The position numbers and the translations under genes are program-made. Positions 45,393 through 57,272 of a stretch of DNA of 61,158 nucleotides are shown here, piece by piece. Under the pieces are notes generated by a model. It saw nothing but the letters and a program-made list of their open reading frames with translations, did no database searches and was not told the DNA's origin. The DNA lies in the NCBI RefSeq assembly GCF_000281045.1, contig NW_008246110.1, positions 377,444 to 438,601 on the forward strand, in the 5' to 3' direction. Each line of letters starts with the position of its first letter. Positions within the stretch are counted from its first letter, which is position 1. The DNA is from Saprolegnia diclina VS20. Its lineage: Eukaryota > Oomycota > Saprolegniomycetes > Saprolegniales > Saprolegniaceae.

Positions 45393-45628
45393 GACGAATG
45401 GTCGAGTTTCATCACCGCTGGTCCGAAATCCGAACTTTCCCGGACAAGTGCGATCGCAGGCGGGTCGTTCGCTGTGTTTAGCGTGCGTTTTACTGTGTTA
45501 TTTCCGAAATAGCCGTCTTTAACGCCTCCAAACACACTAAAACGCAGACGTTGGACCGTTTAAACCGAAACGCGAACCTAATCGAGCGCGGATCTTGTCG
45601 AACGTTGTGGGAAGCGTCGCGAGCCAGG

Positions 45629-46929
45629 ATGGGCACGTTGTGGAGCTGGCCGACGCCGCCTGGCCACGCGCCGCCTGTCGAAGCCGCCACGGCGCCATGC
45701 ACCACCGGCGATCTTCTGTTGTGCCGAGCGCTCGTGCACAATGCGCGCATGATGCTGGACCTCAACCCGGTGCTCGCAACCGGTATTGCGACGACGACTG
45801 TCTCGGGGATCTTTGCCACAAAGAAGCGGACGCTGCCAGGTACCTACTACAAGCGCATGCCAAGGCCATGACCTCATGGTATGGCTTGTCAGCGTGGACT
45901 AGGTAGGCGGGATGGCGATGCATACAATCCTCCCTTGAGCCACGTAGCGTCCACGTGCTCGTGCGCCGCGACGACAGTGTCCACGTCCTCGTCTGCAGCC
46001 ACGAGAGCATCCGCCTCGAGCCGCTCGCCGACTTTATCGCTGCGCATTCGCATAGCCCACTCAATCGTGTACGCGCTGCGACAACTCGTCCGCGTGTTCA
46101 CTTTGGATCTAGTTTGCGTGGCGACACCTCACCGGAGCAGTGCCACCGACAGACCTCGAGACGCTGCATAACCTCATCGACGACCTATTGCCGCTTCTGC
46201 CCCTCGCGTGGCACGACGCCAGCGCCCCGTCGCTTCCATCGAGCATCCGCACGGTCGTCCAGCGCATGTGGAGTCTTCTCCGGCAGAGCGTGCTCGCGAT
46301 CGCACCGGCCGAAGAAGACATGCTCCGATATGCATTTCGCAACCACGACGGCGACTGCTTGGGCTGGTACGACGCTATCGACGTGGTGATCTCGAGGCCA
46401 CGTGCCCGTAGGCTGTTTGTCGAGGACGTGGCCAAGCTCGCGCCCGAGATTGAGGCCATGGGCATCTTCAAGGCCGGCACGCCGTGGGTCGACGACCTCC
46501 GCGCGGTCCTCTCGCACCTGCCGCCCGAAGGCTCGTTTGTCGATGGCGAGAGTCTCCGCTTCACCGCGTCCGACCTCGTCGTCGCAGCCAAAAGGGTGCG
46601 ACGACATCCCGTCAACACCCCACGTGATGACGCGATCGTAGGTGCCGCGGCAGCACATTTCCGCCGAGTACGACGTCACGCTCTACGGTAGCGCGGCGTT
46701 CGCCGCCGCCTTCTACGAACGCGGTCGACTCCTCTTTCCCGAGCAGCTGCTGCCGTCCGGTGCGCCCAAGCCGATTGTCCCTTCTGCCTTTTCCCAGGCG
46801 TGGCTTGCATCAGTCGCGCCGCGCCGGCTGTGCCAAGGCGAAGCGCCGGTCCGCGAGCTGTCCAAGGACGTCTTTACCTGGCTCGTCCCCAACCTCTGGA
46901 GCGACCAAGTTGTGCTCCAGCCCTCATAG
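45629..46929 (+). CDS. Unrecognised conserved-looking protein, about five exons
   Basis: Model of 366 residues: 45629-45782, 45824-45878, 45948-46068, 46113-46595 and 46642-46929, all phase-consistent. The last three exons are solid by codon bias: they contain VHVLVRRDDSVHVLVCSHES, then FAWRHLTGAVPPTDLETL, a helical block with RYAFRNHDGDCLGWYDAID, and a C-terminal part ending LVPNLWSDQVVLQPS. The first two exons are tentative; the first intron would end in AAAG, an unusual acceptor here. The 5' end is a Pro/Thr-rich stretch then LLLCRALVHNARMMLDLNP. No catalytic motif, signal peptide or membrane segment is visible. I do not recognise the family. It shares a 236-bp divergent promoter with PRPF40 and converges on RPN2 with 67 bp between stops. 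Confidence 0.6.
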
Positions 46930-46996
46930 AAGTAAATCACACGTGGCAAAACGTTATGCAAGAACGACGACAGGAAGGTGTCATCGGGCAGCGACT

Positions 46997-48160
46997 CTAG
47001 TCCTTCTTGGCCTTGCTTTGGTCGGCCTGCGACGCGAGGTGGCCGAGGGCTTGGTGGCCAAAGAAGAGCGTGACGACCGTGAGGATCGCGAGGTACCCGA
47101 GCGTCGCAAACATCGTGAGCTGGAGCCAGTAGACGACGAAGAGACCGAGGATCGACGCCATGGACGCGATGAACCCGAGCGCAAAGAGGGCTTGGACGCC
47201 CGACGGGAACTTGGAGAGCTTGGCGCCAAAGCCGAGGAGGAAGAGCACAAAGCCGCCGAGGGGCGATACGACGATGAGCGTGAAGAGGTTGGAGACAACG
47301 AGGCTCGGGCGCGAGTCTTGCGCGCGCATGACGTGCTCAATCTCAGGCAGCGCGGTGAGCGTCACGTCGCTTTCGTGGAGGAGGGGCTTGGCGTAGAGCG
47401 GCGAGAGCGGCTCGATGGGCGCCGCGCCAAGCGTGAGATCGACCGACCCGAGGTCCCACACGATCGCATTCTATGACAGACGTGAGTACTAGGTGGTGCC
47501 ACGTGGCAGGCGTACCTCGAACGTCGTGTCGCCAAGGATGAGCTGGACCGCGTGGACGCCCGAGAGGTACGAGAACTTCTTGCTCTCGGCGCCAATCTGG
47601 ACCGACACTGAGAGCTTCTTCTTGTCGGCCGACGCCAAGAGCACAAACATCGTGTCGACAGCGCCTTGCGTGAAGCGCAAGAACGCCTGGTGCGCCAGAA
47701 GCGGCGTCTTGCCACCCTTGGCCTTCAAGCTGACCTCGACCGAGAACGTGTCGCCCGACGCCGACACGAGCTGCGGCACCGACTTGAGCTTCTCGCCTTG
47801 CTTGAGTGGTTTGCCCTGCACGAGGGCCGATGCGACCTCGACCTCGGTCGTCAGCGTCGCATGGAGCACCTTGCTCTTCTTCCCATCGAGCACCTGGAGC
47901 TTGTAGAGGCCCGGCGCGGCCTTGGCCTTGGGCAGGACAAAGGTAAACGTATCCGAGTCGGCGACCGGCGTGAGCTTGAGATCCGCGAGGATCGTTTCCT
48001 GCGCAGCGTTCTTGAGCGTCTTGAGAAGCGGCGCCTCGGCGCCGAGCACCGTGAACGTGACATCCTGGCCACCGCGCGTCACGGGGTTCGCGAGCTCCAT
48101 GCTCGCAACCATCGCGAGACACAGGCAGAGGAAGAGCGCGACCGACGACCCCATCATCAT
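46997..48160 (-). CDS. RPN2: Ribophorin II, oligosaccharyltransferase subunit (RPN2/Swp1)
   Basis: Non-catalytic subunit of the ER oligosaccharyltransferase, which transfers glycans to Asn during translocation. Two exons, 48160-47516 and 47470-46997, with a 45-bp intron (GTACGC...CATAG); 372 residues, much shorter than animal RPN2 and nearer to yeast Swp1. The start at 48160 gives a clear signal peptide (MMMGSSVALFLCLCLAMVASM). The lumenal part has LLAHQAFLRFTQGAVDTMFV, matching the conserved RPN2 segment, and splicing gives TFENAIVWDLGSVDL. The C-terminus has three membrane helices beginning after SRPSLVVSNLFTLIVVSPLG; the lysines in the tail (SKAKKD) lie on the cytosolic side. Confident family call. 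Confidence 0.92.
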
Positions 48161-49698
48161 GTGAGCTCGACGAAGCGGATCAAGTTTTCGACCACAAGTT
48201 GACGTGGCAGCTTCTGGCTTCACATACACCCCCGCTTCTTATAACCTCCCACATTCAATAATATCATGGAAGGGTCCATAACCCCCAGCATTAAATACGT
48301 ACAATTGCCTTTGAAAGGTAATGCGAAAAGCGCGGGAACGGCCACGTGGAACCACCCAGCACAGGCGCCAGCATTCGCTTCGTGGACACAAGACGCATGC
48401 TACCACCACTACCAATATGACAATATTGTACACTTACTGCCCTACGAAGTATGTATAACCTGTCCTATCGTCGTGATAGCCGGCACTGCCGCTGCTCTCA
48501 ACTCCAACGTGAGTCCGATCTCTTCCTCATATAGGCTGCAACCGGTCCACGAGACGCTAGACAATATGTTGTGCCCTGCTTATGGCAGCGTGGCCGATGC
48601 CCACGGCGACACCGAGCCCGCTACAGTGCACCAGCCAGCGCCAGCGAGCCCACTAACTGTCGAGCCAGTGCGCTGTCTCGACGTAGCACTTGTGCTCCAG
48701 TCTCGAGTTATCTTGGCTACACCGGTTCACACTCTCGAGCTCAACTGACGGTGTCAGTGGGGCCTGAGCGCAACAGCGTGCAGAGCTCGACATGGCGGAA
48801 GCGAGGACGACCAACTTGAAGCCATTTGTCGGGTCGCGACAAAGGGTGGCACTCGTCGAGGACAAGTACACTGCGTCTAGTAGTGTTAATATATGTAGAG
48901 CGATCTAGTACATGCTATCTAGTCGGTGGCGCGGGCGATGCGAGCGTCGTAGACGGCTGCCAACGGTCCATTTGCCCGGCGATGGCATCAAGTCAGTGCG
49001 CCCGAACTTAGCGCGCACATGTGCGCATTTAAGCACCCCCCGGGTGAATTCTCTGCATTTTGGCCAATGACGGGCGGCAAATCTTCCATTTTGGCCAATG
49101 GAAAGTGGCGTTGGGGAGGGGGTCGTTTCATTTTGTGTTTTTTGGCGTGTGGGGTTTTTCGACCGAAAACCTTTGAACCAAACGGAGCCGTCCCGCTTCC
49201 CCTCGCCCGCCCACCCTCGACGACCATCTGCCGTCGACGAGACCTGCGGACCGAGAGCGCTTCACGAGACGTCCGATCACTACCTCTGTGCCCCGCTGCC
49301 GTGCTTGCTGCGACTCGTACCTTCCGAACGAGCCCCGCCACTGCTGCCCAGTCACCGTCACTTCGATTTGCGGGCCCCATCCAACGTGCGCAAACCAACT
49401 CGCTGCACGTCGACGCCCTCGGTACGTCTTCTTTGCATAAATACAAGCATGGCCCGGACCTCGCGCCGGCCGTGCGCGCCGGCCAAACGGGGTTTGTGGA
49501 CCATGGCCTTTTTCCAGCGGGCCCACCCACCCTATGGCCGGCGCCGATCTTTTGCTTTGCGCATGATGCTCATGCTGCATGCGCGTAGAGTGATTGATCT
49601 ACATTGAGCCATTGCTTGCTGCATTCGATTGCCGCCATGAACACGGTACGATGACGACCGCCATGCGCCAATGCGCTCATCGCCGCCGGTAGCAACTT
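48161..49698. other. Divergent intergenic region (RPN2 / CBP)
   Basis: 1.54 kb. The left part (48230-48560) is AT-rich; the right part contains two CATTTTGGCCAATG copies. A GTACG donor-like site near 49422 could belong to a 5' UTR intron of the CBP gene, unproven. The ORF at 49098-49607 shows no family or clear bias. Confidence 0.5.
49056..49100 (+). promoter_or_regulatory. Two direct CCAAT-box repeats (CATTTTGGCCAATG)
   Basis: Identical 14-base copies at 49056-49069 and 49087-49100, spaced 31 bp (three helical turns), upstream of the CBP/p300 gene. Consistent with paired NF-Y sites. Confidence 0.6.
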
Positions 49699-52600
49699 AT
49701 GAACTCGGGCTTTGAGAACGGCCTCGGGTCGCTCAACAACGCCACACCGACCTTGGACGAGAACACGACGCTGTCGACCAACGCCGACGAGTGGCGCAAC
49801 AAGGAGGCGGACCGCAGCGCCCGCCAGCACATTGCGCGCATCATGTACGCCGATCGCGTCCTCGACGACGACGTCGCTCACACTGCTGTAGCTTGAGCCT
49901 CATCATGAAGAGCGCCAACCGTCCAGTCACAAACAACTACAACCCGCGGGAAATAGCGCGGCGCCTCGAACACACGCTGTACATGAACTCGGCGTCGCGC
50001 GACGAGTACAGCAACCTGTCGACGCTCAAGGTCCGACTGCAGCGCGCGCTCGACAACTCGCGACGAAGGCAGCAAGCCCAGCAGGCTGCCGCGTCGTCGA
50101 CGCCTGCCGAGACGCCGGCGGCACCGGTCCCGGCCAGCGCCAAGCCCAACACTTCAGCCGCTGGCATTACAAGCTCACAGGCCCAAGTGATGCAAAAGGT
50201 CGCACAAGCGCAGATGCAAGCCCAAGCGCAGCTGCACCTACAGGCACAGATGCAGCTCCTTGCGAAGCAGTCGGCCGCGGCAGCACCGACACCGGCCGCG
50301 GCCGCGTCACCGACGGCGTCGACCTCGAACAACATCTTGGAAGAGCTCGAGCGCGAGGCAGACGAGATGGCGAATGCCGGCATCAGCGACCAGCCGCTCG
50401 AAATGCCCATGGCCGAGCTCGAGAGCGCTGTGCCGATGAACAACGTGCCGCTGAGCATGCCGCTCAACATGGGCATGATGAACAACCGCGTGCCCATGAC
50501 GTACGGCATGAACCTCAACATGATGAACCAGACGGCGTACGTGCACCCGACGCAGCTCCAGTTGCAGCAGCTCCAGCAGATGCAGCTCCAGCAAATCCAA
50601 CTGCAAAAGCTCCAGCAGATGCAGCAGCTGCAGCACCAAATGCAGCTCAACGCAGCGGCAAACACCCTGCCCAAAGTCGCGACGACAACAACAACAAGCG
50701 CGCCGTCGGCGACGACGCCGGGGTTTGCCGTGCCGACGCCGGCCGCGCTCGCGACCGAAGTCACCCCCAAGCAGCGCCGTGAAGAATTCCGGAAGCGGCT
50801 CATCCAGCTCAAGCACGCGAGGACGTGCCAGCTGCTGCAGTGCGAAGAAGGGTTCTGCGCCAAGGTCAAGGTGCTCCTTTCGCACGTGTCCAACTGCACA
50901 GACGCGCAGTGCACGACGATCGGGTGCAAGTCGACGCGGCAGCTGCTCTCGCACTACCGCAAGTGCCGGGACATGGCGTGCGACGTGTGCTCGGCGATCC
51001 GCACGCAGAATCCCGCGAGCCAAGCATATGTGCTTCGGCGGCAGCAAGAGCGGCTGTGCATGCTGCGCCACGCCAGCACGTGTGCGATCATTGGGTGCCC
51101 GATGAACTACTGCGCCGACATGAAGGTGCTTTGGAAGCACATTTGCGAGTGCCGGCAGACGCAGTGCACGACCGACCACTGCATTAGCTCCCGCTACGTG
51201 CTGAGCCACTTCAAGCAGTGCCCGAAATCGGACTGCGGCGTGTGCGTGCCAGTCCGGAACGCCATCAAGATCATCGACATGACCAAGAACAACCCGACCG
51301 AGCTCCAGGCGCTTGCGAACGCCTGCACGAACGACGTCAAGGTGCTCATCCGGCAGATGACGACGACTCCGATCCAGGCGTCGGACGCGCTCGACCCGTC
51401 CGAGACGGCCAAGCCCCTTGTGATCCCGTCGGCGTCGCCAGCGCTCCTAAAGAACAACAGCTTGGGCCAGCTGCCCATGCCGACAGCAGCGGCCGCCGCG
51501 ATGCAGAACAAGCTCAAGCAAACCAAGGCCACGAAAGCCAAGGGACCGTTGCCGGCGGTGCCGCCGACGGCGGCCAAGCCCAAAGCTCCCGTGCCGACCG
51601 CCAAACCGCCCGGCGAGGACGCCAAGACTGCCAAGAAGAAGGACCCCGGACTACCAGGCTTGTCGCCCAACGTGCCGCCAGCGCTGACGCCGATGACGGC
51701 GCCGGCTCTTGTTGCGTCGCCGGGGCCCGGGAAAGCCAAGGCGCCGGCCAACGAGAAGGACAAGAAGATCCGGCGCAAGGAGCAGGCGCGCATTGCAAAA
51801 GAGCGGGTCAAGGCCAAGCAAGACGACCCCAAGCCGCCAGTGTCGACGCTCGTGATCACGCCGTCGGCGGTGCCCGGGTCTGTCGTGTCGAGCACGCCGA
51901 GCACGCAAGACATTTCGTACCTTGACTCGATGTCGGAGGCGCAGTTGGACGAGCACATTCGGTCGCTGCGGTTCAACTTTTGCGGGCACATCACGATCGT
52001 CGAGCTCAAGAACCGACTGCTGCCACTGCTCACAAGTCTCATGGAGACTGAGAGCGGATGGGCGTTCAACCACCCCGTGGACCCGGTCCAGTGGAACATT
52101 CCGGATTACCTGGACGTGATCAAGTGCCCGATGGACCTCGGGACGATCAAGAAGCGCCTCGAGGCCGAGCACTATGTGAGCGTCGACTCGTTTGCGTCGG
52201 ACGTGCGCTTGACGTTTGAGAATTGCATCGCGTACAACAGCAGCACCAACAAGTTCAACATTGCCGCCAAAGCGCTGCTTGCGCAGTTTGAGACGGACCT
52301 CGCGGCGCTCAAGACGACGCTCGAGGACGAGCTCAACAAGCGCTGCGAGCTCCGGCGCGAAGAAATGTGCCAGCTCTGCGGCGGCGACTCGTTCAAGTTT
52401 GCGCCGTGCATGCTCTTTTGCTCGGGGCCGTGTGCCGGGCGCATTCGGCGCCATACGCACTATTACAGCGACCCGCGCGGCGAGTACCATTGGTGCTCGG
52501 GCTGCTACAAGCAGATGAAGGACGGGCCGCTCGACATGAGCTTGCTCCCGGCGTCGACGAATGCGTCGGGCGAAGAGCCGCTCAAGACCATCCTTCTCAA

Positions 52601-55268
52601 GGCGCACTTGCTCAAGAAGAAGAACAGCGAGGTCGCTGAGGAGCCGTGGGTCGAGTGCGACAGCTGCAAGTTGTGGTACCATCAGATCTGCGGTCTCTTC
52701 AACGAGCGCAACCATGCGATTTCGGGCGAGCAAGAGCCATTTGTGTGTCCGTTCTGCACCAAGAAGCAGCGGCAGCAAGGTGCGCCGACGTCGACCAAGC
52801 AGCCGCTCCAAGCGAGTCGGCTCCCGGTGACGCGCATGGCGACGCGGATCGAAAAGCGCGTCGTCGACGCGCTCGCCAAGGCCCAAGAAGAAGAAATGTC
52901 GCGGCTCGGGTCACTCGGCAACATTGAGAGCGACGGCAGCAGTGCGCTGCATCCCAAGTCGGAGACGCCGACGCCGTCGTTTGCCATCACGATCCGCGAG
53001 GTGCTCTCGGTCGACAAGCAAGTGCAAATGAAACCGCGCATGGCCAAGATGTTTGCGCTCAAAGGGTCGCCCAAGGCAAGCGAGGCGAGTGGGACCAAGC
53101 GCAGCAAGAATGCGAGCGAGAGTGCGTCGGCCAAGAAGGCCAAGCTCGACGAGTCCAACAAGGCCAAGAAGGTGGCCAAGAAGACCGACAAGTTTGAGCT
53201 GACGTACCGGTCGCGCTGTATTTGCGTCTTCCAGGAGCTCGACGGCGTCGACGTGCTCATCTTTACGTTGTACGTGCAAGAGTATGGCGAGCAGTGCGCT
53301 GAGCCCAACCGCGGCCGCGTCTACATCTCGTATCTCGACTCGGTCGCGTACTTTCAACCGAAAAAGTTCCGCGTCCTCATGCACCAGCAAGTGATCCTCG
53401 GGTTTTTGGACGACGCCAAGATGCGCGGGTACCACACGGCGCACATTTGGTCGTGCCCGCCGCTCAAAGGCGACGACTACATCTTCTTTTGCAAGCCCGA
53501 GAACCAGAAGATCCCCAAGGCCGCGCGGCTGCGGTCGTGGTACTCGAAGCTGCTCCAAGGCGCCAAGAAGGAAGGGCTTGTGTACAACATCTCGAACCTC
53601 TACGCCGAGTACTATGTCAAGAAGAAGACTGCGCTCGAGTTGCCGTACTTTGAAGGCGACTACTGGCCGCGGCTCGCCGAAGACCTCATCAAGCAAGTCG
53701 AAGACAAGGCGAGTGGCAAGGGCAACGGCAAGACGTCGGGCAAAGCGTCGTGCAAGACGGACGAGGTGGCGCCGTCGGCGTCGCCGCCAACGACATCGTC
53801 GACGCCGACCGAGACGCACAGCGACGCGGCAACGACCGCCACCGCGAGTGCGGTCGCCAAGCCCGTCAAGACCAAAAGCGAAGTCAACAACGACCCGATC
53901 ATGCAAAAGCTCAAGGCGATCCTCGAGCCGCAGAAGGAAGACTTTTTTGTTGTCGACCTGCATCCGCGCTGCCACAAGTGCACCTCGTCGGTGATCAACA
54001 AGATGTTTTGGGCGCTCAAGACGCTGGCGCCGCCCGATGCCGTCGACAACGTCATTGAGGGACTGAAGAAGGCCAAGTCGGCGCAACTCAAGTCGTCGAT
54101 GGTACCCCGGCACTACACGCACTACTACTGCGCGCCGTGCTACGAGAGCTCGAAAACAAGCCTCCTCGCGCGCGTCGAGGCCGCGGCCGCCGGTGCCAAG
54201 AAAGCCCAAGAGCTCTTGGCGCTCGTGAGCGCTGCGTCCGACCCCGCTTCGTTCAACTACAACGCGTGTGCCATCGAAGTCCAGGACCTCAAGTTTGAAC
54301 TCTCGCTTTCGTGTGTCACAAGCTCGCTCCTGCCCGATCAAGAGACTGGCGCCGACCACCCGATGGTCGAGACCGCGCTCGAGCCCGACGAAGATGCGCT
54401 CATGCCGTGCGAGATCTTCGACACGCGTGAAGCGTTCCTGATGTACTGCCAGAACAACCACTGCCAGTTTGACCAAGTGCGCCGGTCCAAGCACTCGAGC
54501 ATGATGGTACTGTACCACCTCTTCAACCAAGGCACGACGGGCTTTACGTTCTCTTGTGCGAAATGCGCGATGACGCTCACAAGCGGCCACCGCTGGAACT
54601 GCTCGATCTGCCTCAACTTTAACCTCTGCGACGGCTGCCGCGGCAAGGCCAAGCACGAACACCCGCTCCATGCATTCCACATTGTGTCGATCCCGCAGCC
54701 AAAGTACAAGACGTCGGCCGAGACGGACGCGCTCAACGCACTGCCCGCGCCCGCGCCGCTCCAGCAAAAGAAGAAGCAAAAGAAGCAGCCGGCGGCCAAG
54801 AAGGGCAAGGGCAGTTTGAAGAAGACGACCAAGACAGAGCCAGTGCCGGCCGCGGTACTGACGCCCGCGCCCGACGCGACACAGGTCGTGCCCAAAGTCG
54901 AGCCCGTGGCCGCGCCGGCCGCCACGCCGCCTCCGCAGCAACCGCAGCAACGGATCGTCGACCCGCAGCTGCTCGTGCAGCTCGAGCACGCCAGCTTGTG
55001 CCAAGTGGGCGACGCATGCACGTACGTCAACTGCAACCGGATGCGCGCGATGCTCAAGCACGGCGCGACGTGCGAGGCGCGCAAGCTCGGGCCGTGCCAG
55101 CTCTGCAAGCGCATCGTCGGGCTCCTCTCGGCTCACGCCAAGCAGTGCACCAAGCCCTTGAACGAGTGCAAGGTGCCCCGCTGCACGGAGATCCGACGCC
55201 TCGTGCAGCAGCACCAAATGCGCGCCGCGGCCGCCGACACCAAAAGCGAACCGGCGGCGTCGACCTAG
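49699..55268 (+). CDS. CBP/p300-type histone acetyltransferase with three TAZ zinc fingers
   Basis: Transcriptional co-activator that acetylates histones. Exon 1 is 49699-49844, then a 47-bp intron (GTACGC...TGTAG) and exon 2 49892-55268; 1,840 residues. The splice produces a KIX-like region (about 35-100: RQHIARIILSLI...DIxxRLE-type NPREIARRLEHTLY). Then: a Gln/Met-rich low-complexity stretch (about 265-300); TAZ finger (about 343-421); a second tandem TAZ finger (about 435-506); bromodomain (about 765-852, with YLDVIKCPMDLGTIKKRL and YNSSTNK); RING-like and PHD fingers (about 870-1007); KAT11 acetyltransferase domain (about 1152-1321: DVLIFTLYVQEYG, YLDSVAYFQPKKFR, HIWSCPPLKGDDYIF); ZZ finger (about 1599-1645); C-terminal TAZ (about 1741-1822). 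Two consecutive N-terminal TAZ fingers are unusual; animal proteins have one there, and plant HAC proteins lack the bromodomain. Confidence 0.95.
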
Positions 55269-55704
55269 CGTGGATGGCTGTAACTTATTTATCACAATTT
55301 GTGGTGTACGTCCATCGATCGGCTCGACTTGGCTTTGCTGATGTACCTTAAGGGCGGACGAAGCCGAGAGCGACGGGTCTCGATACTAGTAGATCACAGA
55401 ATCGGCTTTGAGCGCACCCACTGTGCGGGGTAGGGCAGGGCTAGGGTAGGCGCCCCCGCGGCGAGGGTTGCAGATGAGCGTTGCCGCACACCACACAGTG
55501 CTACACCTATCGTTGTATCTATCTATCGATCGATCGACCAATCTATCTAGTGACGTCGCGTGGGATACTTGCGTCAGAGTTGACAGTCGTATGGCCACTA
55601 CGTCCAATCTAAGAAGCAACGGGATCGTTTTGCAGCTTGTATAGTGTACTCGTACGAGGATTATATCTAGTACGTGGGAGCCACTAGTACGTGGGAACCA
55701 CTCA
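55269..55704. other. Intergenic region between convergent genes
   Basis: 436 bp between the CBP stop and the decarboxylase stop. Contains GGGGTAGGGCAGGGCTAGGG (55427-55446) and a tetranucleotide tract (55517-55549). Confidence 0.6.
55517..55549. repeat. ATCT/ATCG tetranucleotide tract
   Basis: Imperfect run of ATCT and ATCG units. Simple-sequence DNA between convergent genes. Confidence 0.8.
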
Positions 55705-56823
55705 TCATGGAAGGTAGAGCGTCGTGAGGCACTTGGCAAAGTCCATGCCGTTGAAGGTCGTGGCAAAGACGTGGGTGTAGGCGCCCATGCGCTTGTACTG
55801 GAGCCAGTCGCCGACGCTGCGCTCTCCCATTTTCAAGTTCTTTGAGAGCACGTCGCCGCCGTGGCACGTGTCGCCGTACACGTGACTTACGAACGTCTCA
55901 CGCTCGTCTTCGTGTTCGAGGGTCGGGTTGAGCTTCCCAAACGGCGCAAAGAAGAAGGAGCCGTGGATGCTCTCGTGCACAAAGTAGTCGATGACGCGAC
56001 TGGCACTGCGCACGCGCTTGCCGAGAATGCGCAAATGCAGAGTGCACACGGTCTCGGCAAAGAACCGACCGGGCTCAGCGATCACGCGGAGCGTCGGCGT
56101 TGGGCCAAAGCTCGTACGCACCGCTTCGTTGATCGCAGCCACGACGCCGGCGTGCAAAGGGGATGCGAACCCCCCACCAATGTTGAGCGTGTCGATACAA
56201 AACCCAAACTCGGTGGTCGCCATGCGGATGCAGTCGGCGGCTTGCGCAATGGCTTGGGCGTACGCGGTCGGGTTCATGCAGCCCGACCCGAGGTGGAAGC
56301 AGATCCCGCGCACGGGCAGCGCGAGCGCCTTGGCTTCAGCCAAGAGCGATGGCCAGTCGGCGGCGTCGGCACCAAACTTGTCGCCCATGCGAAGCAGCGC
56401 GTTGTCGTCACCGCACTTGAGGCGCAGCGAGAGGTTGATGTCGCCAGTTGCATGCGCCTTGATCTTGTGGAGCTCGTCGATGCTGTCAAAGCTCATTTGG
56501 GCGACGCCCGCGGCCGTCGCAGTGCGAATGTCAACCTCGCGCTTCATCGGGTTGGCGTACAGAATATCATCAGGCGATGCGCCGAGCGACTGGACGAGCG
56601 CGATCTCGGCCGGCGACGCGCAGTCGTACCCAACGCCAGCCGCGTGCAGCGCCGAGACGAGGCGGACGTCCGAGTTGCACTTGACGGCGTAGAAAGGACG
56701 GATGCTGGGAAAGGCGGTGCGCCACTCGGCCATGAGGCGTGGCACCTCGGCGAGGTTGAACGTGTAGATGGCAGTCGCGTCCGGCGTCGCCTCGATCGAC
56801 TCCTGCACGTGCGTCGGAAGCAT
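55705..56823 (-). CDS. PLP-dependent decarboxylase of the ornithine decarboxylase fold, altered substrate site
   Basis: Single exon, 372 residues from the ATG at 56823 (MLPTHVQESI). Alanine-racemase-like barrel (fold III) decarboxylase of the eukaryotic ODC group, which starts polyamine synthesis. Cofactor residues are intact: Lys 48 in PFYAVKCNSD (Schiff base), HLGSGC, IGGGF, AEPGRFF, and MGAYT near the C-terminus. The catalytic Cys is present (Cys 320, YGDTCHGGD). The two acidic residues that hold the far amino group of ornithine are changed: the position of Asp 332 (T. brucei numbering) is Glu 284 in FVHESIHGSF, and Asp 361 next to the Cys is His 321. This suggests a different amino-acid substrate, or an inactive antizyme-inhibitor-like role. 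The protein is shorter than animal ODC and has no C-terminal degron-like tail. Confidence 0.88.
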   Translation of the reverse strand: MLPTHVQESIEATPDATAIYTFNLAEVPRLMAEWRTAFPSIRPFYAVKCNSDVRLVSALHAAGVGYDCASPAEIALVQSLGASPDDILYANPMKREVDIRTATAAGVAQMSFDSIDELHKIKAHATGDINLSLRLKCGDDNALLRMGDKFGADAADWPSLLAEAKALALPVRGICFHLGSGCMNPTAYAQAIAQAADCIRMATTEFGFCIDTLNIGGGFASPLHAGVVAAINEAVRTSFGPTPTLRVIAEPGRFFAETVCTLHLRILGKRVRSASRVIDYFVHESIHGSFFFAPFGKLNPTLEHEDERETFVSHVYGDTCHGGDVLSKNLKMGERSVGDWLQYKRMGAYTHVFATTFNGMDFAKCLTTLYLP

Positions 56824-57272
56824 GGTGGCGCGTCGCGAGCAATTCAATTATGCGACTTTGCCGCCGTGCGCCATGTGACAGGCAAAGTGAACTTGACACG
56901 CGCGCACTGACACGCGCACTCATCACGCGCTATACAAATACGCTGTGTAGTTTGAGGACAGAAGTCGGTGAACGCGCGCTCTTGGCATGCGGCGTCTCCA
57001 CCCGTCTTCGGCGCTGCCCATCTCCAACCATGGTGGCACGGACAAGCGATGCAGCAACCGCCGTGCCGTGTACTGTACATACTGGCTACATAGTTGGAGT
57101 GCAAGGTGCGCTAACAAGGTGCTGTGCAAGATACTGCAAGAGTTGGCTTCAAGCCGCGCGGCGCTGCAAAGAGGGTCGTACAAGCTGCCACGTTGCTCTG
57201 TCTTTGGGCCCAGCGACATAGACACACGCTTACTGCGGCCTCCTGCTTCTTGTACACAGTACATCTCGCCAT
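56824..57272. other. Divergent intergenic region
   Basis: 449 bp between the decarboxylase ATG and the next plus-strand ATG. No conserved element found. Confidence 0.5.

Noticed and set aside
49098-49607. 169-codon frame upstream of CBP
   Set aside because: No family resemblance and no phase-consistent join to the CBP exon 1; probably promoter/5' UTR DNA.
52911-55295. 794-codon open frame antisense to the CBP/p300 gene
   Set aside because: Shadow of GC-rich codons on the other strand; no domain, Arg/Leu/Val-rich composition, and the sense frame is unambiguous.
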